In this document: positions 43,599-50,660 of the stretch, piece by piece | How positions within the stretch are numbered: position 1 is the stretch's first letter | Layout: every line of letters begins with the position of its first letter | From: Clostridia bacterium | GTDB lineage: Bacteria > Bacillota > Clostridia > Oscillospirales > CAG-272 | DNA length: 64,000 nucleotides | Direction of reading: 5' to 3' | Assembly (NCBI GenBank): GCA_017411805.1 | Contig: JAFQPI010000024.1 | Coordinates: 1-64,000 of the forward strand | The notes under the pieces: model-generated | The model's database searches: none | Seen by the model: only the letters and a program-made list of their open reading frames with translations | Told to the model about the DNA's origin: nothing | Program-made: the position numbers and the translations under genes

Positions 43599-44609
43599 AT
43601 GAGCAATGAAACAATGAAAGCCTGTGTGCTCCACGCTGTCGGCGATTTCCGTTATGAGGATGTACCGATGCCAAAGAGAAGCGCGGGCGAAGTACTTCTC
43701 AAGATCCGCGCGGCAGGCGTTTGCGGCTCGGATATCCCCCGCGTATTTGAGAAGGGCACCTACCATTTCCCCACCATCCCCGGACACGAATTTGCAGGCG
43801 AGATCGTTGAAGCCGACGACAAGTCCCTGATCGGACGCCGTGCGGCTGTATTCCCCCTTCTTCCCTGCCGCAAGTGCACTCCCTGCGAGCTCGGTGAGTT
43901 TGCAAACTGCGAAAACTACGACTACTACGGATCGCGTCGCGACGGTGCGTTTGCCGAATATCTTGCAGTAGATATCCGAAACCTTATTCTTCTTCCCGAT
44001 GATCTTTCCTATGCTTGCGCATCGCTTGTTGAGCCGGGTGCTGTCGCTCGTGCCGCTGTACGCCGCCTCGAGGTAAAGCTCGGCGACACAGTTGTTATCT
44101 GGGGCGCGGGACCCATCGGTCTCATCGCCGCCGCTTGGGCAAAGAAGGCGGGCGCGGGCATCGTCCGCGTCGTTGACATCAGCGAGGAGAAGCTTGCTTT
44201 TGCCAAGAAGTTCGGCTTTGAAGCATATGACCGTGAGCGCGACGGTCTTTGCGACTGCGCTATTGAGGGTACGGGTGCTCCTCAAGCCCTCTGCAGCCTC
44301 ATTCAGGCAATGAAGCCCCACAGCCGCGTTATCCTTATGGGTAACCCCGCGCGCGATATGACGATCACGCAGAGCGTATATTCCCAGATCCTCCGCCGTG
44401 AGATCACACTCCGCGGAACCTGGAACTCCTCCTACAACAGTCAGATCAACGACTGGGAGGAAACCGCCAAGGCTATGGCTGACGGCGATCTTATCGACTA
44501 CGAGGCTCTTATCACACATCGTTATCCCCTCAACCGTTGCGTTGAAGCACTCGAAATGATGCGCGACAGAAAAGAATTCTATACTAAGGTCACAATTGTG
44601 ATGGAATGA
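43599..44609 (+). CDS. Zinc-dependent medium-chain dehydrogenase, GatD-like
   Basis: A 336-residue alcohol/polyol dehydrogenase. The catalytic zinc ligands are Cys42 (VCGSD) and His63/Glu64 (GHEFAGE). The structural zinc loop has Cys90, Cys93, Cys96 and Cys104 (LPCRKCTPCE...NC). The Rossmann motif is WGAGPIGLIAAAWAKKAG. The family includes galactitol-1-phosphate 5-dehydrogenase and sorbitol/threonine dehydrogenases. Between an aldolase and a FAD oxidoreductase it probably oxidises a sugar alcohol or phosphate. AAGGAG lies before the ATG. Exact substrate unknown. Confidence 0.85.
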   Translation: MSNETMKACVLHAVGDFRYEDVPMPKRSAGEVLLKIRAAGVCGSDIPRVFEKGTYHFPTIPGHEFAGEIVEADDKSLIGRRAAVFPLLPCRKCTPCELGEFANCENYDYYGSRRDGAFAEYLAVDIRNLILLPDDLSYACASLVEPGAVARAAVRRLEVKLGDTVVIWGAGPIGLIAAAWAKKAGAGIVRVVDISEEKLAFAKKFGFEAYDRERDGLCDCAIEGTGAPQALCSLIQAMKPHSRVILMGNPARDMTITQSVYSQILRREITLRGTWNSSYNSQINDWEETAKAMADGDLIDYEALITHRYPLNRCVEALEMMRDRKEFYTKVTIVME

Positions 44610-44622
44610 ACGGAGGAAAATA

Positions 44623-46500
44623 ATGAGTGAACTTACCGTAAAAACCAATGGAATGAGACATATTGAGCACGAGACCGACCTCTGCATCATCGGAGGCGGA
44701 CTTACCGGTCTCTGCGCAGCTATCGCGGCTGCAAGAGAAGGCACAAAGGTCGTCCTCATTCAGGACAGACCCGTTCTCGGCGGAAACGCATCGAGCGAGA
44801 TCAGAATGTGGGTGCGCGGCGCTCACGGTCTTGAGAACCGCGAGACGGGTATCATCTCCGAGATCGAAGAAGAAAACATCTACATCAACCCCACCCTCAT
44901 CCCCTCCACCTTTGACAACGTGCTCTGGGCAAAGGTCAAAGCTGAGAAGAACATTACCCTCCTTCTCAACACAACCTGCTGTGACGCCGACCGCGAAGAA
45001 AAGGACGGCGTATCCCACATCACATCCGTCACCGCTTGGCAGATGACCACCTACACCTGGCACACCGTAAAGGCTACCTACTTTGCAGACTGCTCGGGCG
45101 ACTCGATCCTCGCTCCCCTCTCGGGCGCAAAGTGGCGTGTCGGCCGTGAGGCGGCTTCCGAGTACGGCGAGGCTATGGGCAAGGAGGTTGCGGACAAGAA
45201 GACGATGGGTATGTCCTGCCTCATTCAGGCACGCGAGACCGACGAGCCCGTTCCCTTCACCGCTCCCGATTGGGCATACAAATTTGAGACAGACGATGAT
45301 TTCAACCTCATCAAGGAGGCGGGTGGAAATATCATCGACGCAAGCACGGGTGTTTCGGGCGTTAAGGTTGAAGACGTAAAGTATCTTGCACGTCCCCACA
45401 AGCTCGGCACAAGCGAGACCAATTTCTGGTGGCTCGAGCTCGGCGGCGAGTATGACAGCATCCACGACGCCGAGGAAATGCGCGACGAGCTTCTCAAGAT
45501 CGCGTACGGCATCTGGGATCACGTCAAGAACTACGGCGACCACAATGCAGAGAACTGGACTCTCGAGTGGGTCGGATGCATCCCCGGCAAGAGAGAGAGC
45601 CGCCGCTACGTCGGTGCGCACGTTCTCACCGAGAACGACGTTGAAGCGGGCGGAAAGTTTGACGATATCGTAGCATACGGCGGATGGCCGATGGACGACC
45701 ACAACCCTGCGGGCTTCCGTTCCTATCTCAGCGGCAACCCCGCATCCAAGCTCTATCCCGCTCCCTCGCCATACGGCATTCCCTACCGCGTGCTCTACGG
45801 CCACGAGGTTGACAACCTCTTCTTCGCGGGCAGAAATATCAGCGCGACCCACGCCGCAATGTCCTCGACCCGTGTTATGGCGACATGTGCCCTCATCGGT
45901 CAGGCAATGGGTACAGCGGCTTCTATCTGCGTAAACGACGGCGTAACACCTCACGGCGTTTACGAGACCAAGATGAAGGTCCTCCAGGATAAGCTACGCG
46001 ATGCAGGCTGCTATCTCCCCGGCACAGTCCGTGAGATCCCCGAGCTTACAAAGTCCGCTAAGATCAATCTTCCCGAAGCCGAGCTTGCACTCCTTTTGAA
46101 CGGTATCGAGCGTCCCGACGAGGAAATGAACGTCAATTATGCAACGCTCGAGATCGGCGATGCGCTCGAATTTGATTTCGGCGAGGAAAAGGAGCTCTCC
46201 GAGCTTCGTCTCGTCTTCGACCCCGACTTCTCGCGCAAGTCGATCTCTCCCAACAAGAAGATGCGTGTCTTCGCGCAGAAGCTTATGACGGGTAAGGATT
46301 TCGTTCCCGTAAAGGTTGCCAAGACCCTTGTCAAGTCCTTCCGCGTTCTTGCAGACGGTAAGGAGATATTCGCTGACACCAACAACCGCAACTCTCTCCG
46401 CAGAATCCCCCTCGGCGTCAAGGCACAGAAGCTCACCGTTATCTTCGACGAGACAAGAGGAATTGATAAGGTTCATCTCTTCTCGGCAGACGTTAAATAA
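44623..46500 (+). CDS. FAD-dependent oxidoreductase (FAD_oxidored type)
   Basis: A 625-residue flavoprotein. The FAD loop is CIIGGGLTGLCAAIAAAREG (21-40), followed by GGNASSEIRMWVRGAHG. The middle contains TYFADCSGDSILA and the FAD-contacting LFFAGRNISATHAAMSSTRVMATCALIGQAMGTAA. Residues about 490-625 are beta-rich and resemble a discoidin-like domain, unusual for cytoplasmic oxidoreductases of this group. The PF12831 family occurs in carbohydrate-use clusters of Bacteroidetes and Firmicutes; its substrates are mostly unknown. It is the last gene before the operon terminator. Confidence 0.85.
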   Translation: MSELTVKTNGMRHIEHETDLCIIGGGLTGLCAAIAAAREGTKVVLIQDRPVLGGNASSEIRMWVRGAHGLENRETGIISEIEEENIYINPTLIPSTFDNVLWAKVKAEKNITLLLNTTCCDADREEKDGVSHITSVTAWQMTTYTWHTVKATYFADCSGDSILAPLSGAKWRVGREAASEYGEAMGKEVADKKTMGMSCLIQARETDEPVPFTAPDWAYKFETDDDFNLIKEAGGNIIDASTGVSGVKVEDVKYLARPHKLGTSETNFWWLELGGEYDSIHDAEEMRDELLKIAYGIWDHVKNYGDHNAENWTLEWVGCIPGKRESRRYVGAHVLTENDVEAGGKFDDIVAYGGWPMDDHNPAGFRSYLSGNPASKLYPAPSPYGIPYRVLYGHEVDNLFFAGRNISATHAAMSSTRVMATCALIGQAMGTAASICVNDGVTPHGVYETKMKVLQDKLRDAGCYLPGTVREIPELTKSAKINLPEAELALLLNGIERPDEEMNVNYATLEIGDALEFDFGEEKELSELRLVFDPDFSRKSISPNKKMRVFAQKLMTGKDFVPVKVAKTLVKSFRVLADGKEIFADTNNRNSLRRIPLGVKAQKLTVIFDETRGIDKVHLFSADVK

Positions 46501-46536
46501 ATGCAAAATTAAAAATGCGAAATGCAAAATGAAGGT

Positions 46537-46560
46537 AGATTTTCGTCCCGGCGAAAATCT
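46537..46560. repeat. Short palindromic repeat, copy 1
   Basis: AGATTTTCG-TCCCGG-CGAAAATCT preceded by GT. The same unit with two changes occurs at 48281. It lies between the FAD oxidoreductase stop and the operon terminator, after an A-rich stretch with repeated ATGCAAAAT-type words. Confidence 0.7.
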
Positions 46561-46572
46561 CAATTATAGTAA

Positions 46573-46605
46573 AAACGCCTCGTCCTGTCGGACGAGGCGT
46601 TTCAA
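46573..46605. terminator. Bidirectional terminator of the murD operon and the small membrane gene
   Basis: AAACGCCTCGTCC and GGACGAGGCGTTT form a 13-bp stem with TGTC loop and A/T tracts outside. It serves the convergent genes at 44623 and 46608. Confidence 0.9.
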
Positions 46606-46607
46606 TT

Positions 46608-47138
46608 TTACAGCTTTCCTTTTGCTTTAAGTACGTGTGCGCGGTGGTGGCTGTAGAGGATGGTTATAATTGAACCTACTGTGAGGATCATCCATCCGAT
46701 AAGCGCAATCAGCACGGGAAAATCCGATATCGCAAAGATCGGAAACACCGGTAAAAAAGCGGCTGAGAGAGATCTTAAGACCTTGATACGCGCGATCAGC
46801 TCCATCATAACGGCAAGAACGGCGTAAATTATCGCAAGCCTCTTTCCGTCGCCCATGACGATCTCTTTGAAATCTTCCTTGAGGCAATATTTTCTGTCAC
46901 CCATATTTAGCGAATAATCATCCATACTTCTCCTTGCGTGCATTATATAAAACGCGGCAAAATAGAAAAAGTAGATTGAAATGACCAGAGCAAGATTGAT
47001 AACACTCCTGTCCTGCTCATCCTCAAATATCGCGCGTATGAGATTATTCGAGAGGAGAAAGAACAGAAAAGTGGCAATCACGGTCTTTAACAGGTCGATA
47101 AGCAATTTAACATAGGGGCTTCTTTCTTGTTTACTCAT
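46608..47138 (-). CDS. Small membrane protein of unknown function
   Basis: A 176-residue protein with about four predicted spans (about 14-32, 45-66, 101-118 and 136-162). No family is recognised. It ends in a basic tail (HHRAHVLKAKGKL). A consensus promoter lies upstream and a shared terminator follows. Probably expressed alone. Confidence 0.65.
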   Translation of the reverse strand: MSKQERSPYVKLLIDLLKTVIATFLFFLLSNNLIRAIFEDEQDRSVINLALVISIYFFYFAAFYIMHARRSMDDYSLNMGDRKYCLKEDFKEIVMGDGKRLAIIYAVLAVMMELIARIKVLRSLSAAFLPVFPIFAISDFPVLIALIGWMILTVGSIITILYSHHRAHVLKAKGKL

Positions 47139-47171
47139 AACAGCATTCCTTTCTTGCGTTCATTTGATTGT

Positions 47172-47200
47172 ATTATATCATATCATCATCTCGTTGTCAA
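47172..47200 (-). promoter_or_regulatory. Consensus promoter of the small membrane protein gene
   Basis: On the minus strand TTGACA, 17 bases, TATAAT, 34 bases before the ATG. Confidence 0.9.
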
Positions 47201-47264
47201 TAGTTGCGAACACAATTCAGCGAAATACACAAAACAATATACCTCATTTTGGCAATAATAACTA

Positions 47265-47300
47265 TAAAAAGCCTCATCTTTTCAGACGAGACTTTTTTAT
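47265..47300 (-). terminator. Terminator-like hairpin with better pairing on the minus strand
   Basis: AAGCCTCATC and GACGAGACTT pair imperfectly as plus-strand RNA. On the minus strand every position pairs if two G-U pairs are allowed. No minus-strand gene ends here, so it may stop antisense transcription or be a remnant. Confidence 0.4.
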
Positions 47301-47309
47301 TTAAAAGTA

Positions 47310-47339
47310 TTGACAAAACTTCTTTCCATATGATATAAT
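47310..47339 (+). promoter_or_regulatory. Promoter of the SPDTG surface protein gene
   Basis: TTGACA, 18 bases, TATAAT with an extended TGA, 46 bases before the ATG. Confidence 0.85.
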
Positions 47340-47384
47340 GAATTTGGACATACCGTTCAAATTAATGAAAAAGGAGATTCCGAA

Positions 47385-48254
47385 ATGAAAAAATGTATTG
47401 TGTTAATTATTTCAATATTGATGATACTCCCTCTGATCCTTACCGCAAACGCGGATGAAGAAGTACAGGGGATCACAAAGAATGAAGCCCAAAAGCTGGT
47501 AAGCGAAGCATATCTTTTCAATTACCGTGTGCGCCACAATTATATCGATGCTTATACCACCAATAACCATATCGCGCTGACACACAAAGACTTATCTGAA
47601 GCTCACGATGACGGACTCTATGATTTGGATAAAGAAGTTTGGTATTTTGAAGTCAACGAAGAAAAGCTCCCCGGCGGATCTTTTGCGGCGATGCAGGAAT
47701 ATGCCAAAACAATATATACCGAAGGTGCCGCGCCCGAAGCTTACGCAAACGCTTTTCGCTTTATGTACCCTTCTGACAACGCTTGGCGCGAGTATCCCCT
47801 GTTTTATAAGGATGCAAACGGCAAGCTTTACGCAAATCCCGGAAAATCACAGAGCCATGTAGACCTGTTGCCTAACGGTGCTCCCGCTGCAGGTAAGGAT
47901 TACTTAGCTCAAGCCGCAGACGTAGATAATATTGAGCTCGATATCACGTATACGGATTCAGAAAAAGCTACCGCAACGGTCACGTTCAGATACCCTGCGG
48001 CATACGGTGCCCCCAATCCCGTTGGTAAAGCAGAATGCAGATTTGAAAAAACAAATAGCGGCTGGAGAATCGCCGAATCAGATTTCAGCTTGATAATGAC
48101 CGTGGGAGCAGGCCAAGGCTCTCCCGACACCGGTGACACCTCAATGAATTCAATTCTATTCTTCACCGCTCTTTCGGTAACCGCGCTCATCTCCGCGGCA
48201 GTTCTTATGAGAAGAAGATATTCATTTTATAATAAAGTGGGACTGATTCCTTAA
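47385..48254 (+). CDS. Secreted protein with SPDTG-type C-terminal anchor
   Basis: A 289-residue protein. The signal peptide ends near LTANA-DEE (about 23). The mature part (25-240) is of mixed alpha/beta character; its ITKNEAQKLVSEAYLF and ATVTFRYPAAYG recall inhibitor-like secreted proteins such as IseA, but I would not claim that family. SPDTGD (246-251), a hydrophobic span and RRR follow, a sortase-type sorting signal with S in place of L. The last residues after RRR are encoded by the transcription terminator hairpin, which covers the stop codon. Confidence 0.65.
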   Translation: MKKCIVLIISILMILPLILTANADEEVQGITKNEAQKLVSEAYLFNYRVRHNYIDAYTTNNHIALTHKDLSEAHDDGLYDLDKEVWYFEVNEEKLPGGSFAAMQEYAKTIYTEGAAPEAYANAFRFMYPSDNAWREYPLFYKDANGKLYANPGKSQSHVDLLPNGAPAAGKDYLAQAADVDNIELDITYTDSEKATATVTFRYPAAYGAPNPVGKAECRFEKTNSGWRIAESDFSLIMTVGAGQGSPDTGDTSMNSILFFTALSVTALISAAVLMRRRYSFYNKVGLIP

Positions 48255-48275
48255 CCGAATCAGTCCCACTTTATT
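48231..48275 (+). terminator. Terminator that overlaps the end of a coding sequence
   Basis: AATAAAGTGGGACTGATTC and its complement GAATCAGTCCCACTTTATT form a 19-bp stem. The stop codon TAA of the surface protein (48252-48254) lies in the 7-base loop, so the last six codons are inside the stem. Confidence 0.85.
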
Positions 48276-48280
48276 AATGT

Positions 48281-48303
48281 AGATTTTCGCCTCGGCGAAA
48301 ATC
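48281..48303. repeat. Short palindromic repeat, copy 2
   Basis: AGATTTTCG-CCTCGG-CGAAAATC, preceded by GT as at 46537. It is followed by further small stems (CCGC/GCGG and TCGGC/GCCGA) up to about 48350, right before the glycogen operon end. Confidence 0.7.
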
Positions 48304-48351
48304 CTCCTTCATTCCGCTTTAGCGGATAACCATTCGGCGCAGCCGACAGAA

Positions 48352-48699
48352 TCACTTCCTATAATATACGTAATACGCAATAATCGTTCTCTCTTCTCCG
48401 CCGTGCTCGAGGTCGGGGCCGATGAGAACAACACCGTCCTTTGAGAGGAGCTCGCTTGCGCGGAGCTCGTCGATCTTGCAACGGAATAGGATATCTGCGG
48501 AGGCGAAAACGAGGAATTCGTCATCGCGGATGGCAAGGCTGCCCTTACGCCCGATGACCTCGTCGACGTTGTTGATGCGCTCAGTGACGTATTTGATATA
48601 CTGACCCGCGATTTTCTCCGCCATTTCGCGGCGGAAGCGAACGCTGTTCGGGTCCTTCGGCTTTGTCCAATGACCGACCACCTTACTCCAGAATCCCAT
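48352..48699 (-). CDS. Hypothetical protein at the end of the glycogen operon
   Basis: A 115-residue protein, not recognised. It is helical at the N-terminus (RFRREMAEKIAGQYIKYVTERIN) and then beta-rich: GRKGSLAIRDDEFLVFASADILFRCKIDELRASELLSKDGVVLIGPD. A run of this shape fits a small PH-like or cystatin-like domain, but no motif supports that. GGAGACG precedes the ATG, which overlaps the amylase stop by 17 bases, so it is translated from the glycogen transcript. The C-terminus is aromatic (TIIAYYVYYRK). Confidence 0.65.
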   Translation of the reverse strand: MGFWSKVVGHWTKPKDPNSVRFRREMAEKIAGQYIKYVTERINNVDEVIGRKGSLAIRDDEFLVFASADILFRCKIDELRASELLSKDGVVLIGPDLEHGGEERTIIAYYVYYRK

Positions 48700-50659
48700 T
48701 TTTTACGTCTCCTTTCTTTTTGACGATCAGGAATTCGCCCTGCTTCAGCAAGGGATTTCCCACCACTCTCTTGCCCGTATAGAGGTTTATGCCGCCCGAC
48801 GCCTGCACTTTTATGGGCTCGTCCGCCATATTAACCGCAACAAGGATATATCCCTTTTCTTCCTTATTATATCTGATAAACTCAAAATAACCGCCGTACG
48901 CTTTGGTAATCTTAAATTCACCGCCCGCAAACGCCTTTTCCGACCTTCGTATCTCACCGAGCTTTTTGTAGTGCTCGTTTGTCTCCCCGTCGATATTATG
49001 CCACGGGAAAGGGTAGCGACAGAAGGGATCGCTCATACCCTCCATACCCGCCTCGTCGCCGTAATAGATGCACGGGAAACCGAAAATGGTGAATTGGAGT
49101 GCCGAGATCAGCTTGAGCAACTTTACGCCTCTCTCGCGTTCCTCGGGCGTAAGACGAAGCTTTTCCTGCACCGCGTTGAAGGCGTAGGCGTTCTCACGCG
49201 CCTTTCGCGGATTGCCGAGAAGCGTCAGCACGCGCTCGGTGTCGTGCGTTCCGATAAGGTTCATAAGGCTATCCGAAACGCATCTCGGATAGGACGAATA
49301 AAGATCGGTCAGAGCCGCGCAGAGTGCCTCGGCATCGCCGTTTTCGGCAAATTCGAGCAGAGCCTTGCGCATGGGATAATTCATCACGCTGTCGAGCTGT
49401 GCGCCTCTGAAATATGAGCGGCGACGGCCGTACGCGATCTTGTCTGCGGCGTTTTCCCAGACCTCGCCGATAAGCACACTCTCGGCGTTTACGCTGTGGA
49501 TACGCTCGCGAAGTTCTTCCAGAAATCTGTCGGGGAGCTCGTCGGCAACGTCAAGACGCCAGCCGTCGATACCAGACTTCATATAATGCTCGGCAACACC
49601 GCCCACGCCCGTGAAAAACTCGCGGCAGGAATCGGTATGCGTATTCAGTCTCGGCAGAATTCTGATGCCCCACCAACAAGTGTAATCGGGCGCGCCTTCC
49701 TTTTCGGGGGCGTGAAAATCGTACCAAGAGTGATATGGCGACTGCTCATCGCGCGCGGGAACGCCGTATCTGCCAAATTCGTCGAAATATCGGCTGTCGC
49801 TTCCCGTATGGTTGAAAACGCCGTCGAGAATGATCTTCATCCCTCTCGCATGTGCGGCTTCGATAAGGGCTCCAAACGCCTCCTCACCGCCGAATTCCTC
49901 TGCGATCTTCATATAATCCGAGGTGTCGTATTTATGATTGCTCGCCGCCTCGAAGATCGGAGAAAGATAAAGAATGCTCACGCCGAGCGACTCGAGATAG
50001 TCGAGCTTTTCGATAATTCCCCAAAGATTTCCGCCGAAAAAGTGGTTGTTTTTGACCTCAGCACCTCGATATTCTGCATACTGCGGTACACCGCTCTCCC
50101 AATCGGGGTCAAGGACGGAGTCGGCGCGATAGCTGACCCTTCCCTCGCCCTTTGCAAAGCGGTCGAGGAAGATATGGTACATAATACCGCCTCCGAGCCA
50201 CTCGGGGACCTTGAAATCGGGACGGTAAACAGTCAGGCGGAATTCCTGCCAATTCTCTCGCACGAGCGTGAAATTCACGTTGTCGGTCGCGCTTGCGAGG
50301 AGCGAATCCTTGCCTTGACGGAAAATATATGTATAGTAAAAAAGCCCCGAATTCGACTCTCCGCAAAGCGCGGCTGTGTCGAGGCTTAGCTTATATTCAT
50401 CGTTAACGTAGTCGGTCGATACGTACTCAAAATCGACTGTATGTGCCGCGCCGTCGAGCGTTTCGTCCGCCGGCGCAAGTCTATCTCTGCGGATACAGAG
50501 AGCAACCGACGTGACGCCGAGCACTCTCGGCACTCGGGCAATAATATCAACGGTCTCGCCGCACCGAAATGCGCCGAGAGATGAAATATCCTCCGCCCCG
50601 CATCTTTTTTCGATGCGGGGGACGGGGGAGTATTCGTTTTGCATAAATCTTGCAAGCAT
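48683..50659 (-). CDS. GH13 alpha-amylase / neopullulanase-type enzyme
   Basis: A 658-residue glycoside hydrolase. An N-terminal beta domain (about 1-145) is followed by the TIM barrel with the four GH13 regions: DGVFNHTG, GWRLDVADELPD (nucleophile Asp), LIGEVWENA (acid/base Glu) and NLIGTHDTERV (third Asp). YHIFLDRFAKGEG fits neopullulanase/cyclomaltodextrinase-type members. No signal peptide is present, so it probably acts inside the cell, trimming glycogen or maltodextrins. Its start follows the glgP stop by one base. The start could also be the ATG five codons later. The ribosome site is weak, suggesting coupling to glgP. Confidence 0.9.
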   Translation of the reverse strand: MLARFMQNEYSPVPRIEKRCGAEDISSLGAFRCGETVDIIARVPRVLGVTSVALCIRRDRLAPADETLDGAAHTVDFEYVSTDYVNDEYKLSLDTAALCGESNSGLFYYTYIFRQGKDSLLASATDNVNFTLVRENWQEFRLTVYRPDFKVPEWLGGGIMYHIFLDRFAKGEGRVSYRADSVLDPDWESGVPQYAEYRGAEVKNNHFFGGNLWGIIEKLDYLESLGVSILYLSPIFEAASNHKYDTSDYMKIAEEFGGEEAFGALIEAAHARGMKIILDGVFNHTGSDSRYFDEFGRYGVPARDEQSPYHSWYDFHAPEKEGAPDYTCWWGIRILPRLNTHTDSCREFFTGVGGVAEHYMKSGIDGWRLDVADELPDRFLEELRERIHSVNAESVLIGEVWENAADKIAYGRRRSYFRGAQLDSVMNYPMRKALLEFAENGDAEALCAALTDLYSSYPRCVSDSLMNLIGTHDTERVLTLLGNPRKARENAYAFNAVQEKLRLTPEERERGVKLLKLISALQFTIFGFPCIYYGDEAGMEGMSDPFCRYPFPWHNIDGETNEHYKKLGEIRRSEKAFAGGEFKITKAYGGYFEFIRYNKEEKGYILVAVNMADEPIKVQASGGINLYTGKRVVGNPLLKQGEFLIVKKKGDVKNGILE

Positions 50660-50660
50660 A

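Noticed and set aside
44590..45954. A 454-codon minus-strand frame across the FAD oxidoreductase
   Set aside because: It is a shadow of a gene with clear FAD motifs and operon context. The predicted protein shows no family pattern.
46501..46536. Repeated ATGCAAAAT words before the short palindrome as a regulatory array
   Set aside because: Low-complexity A-rich sequence after the end of an operon, with no defined spacing or partner gene.
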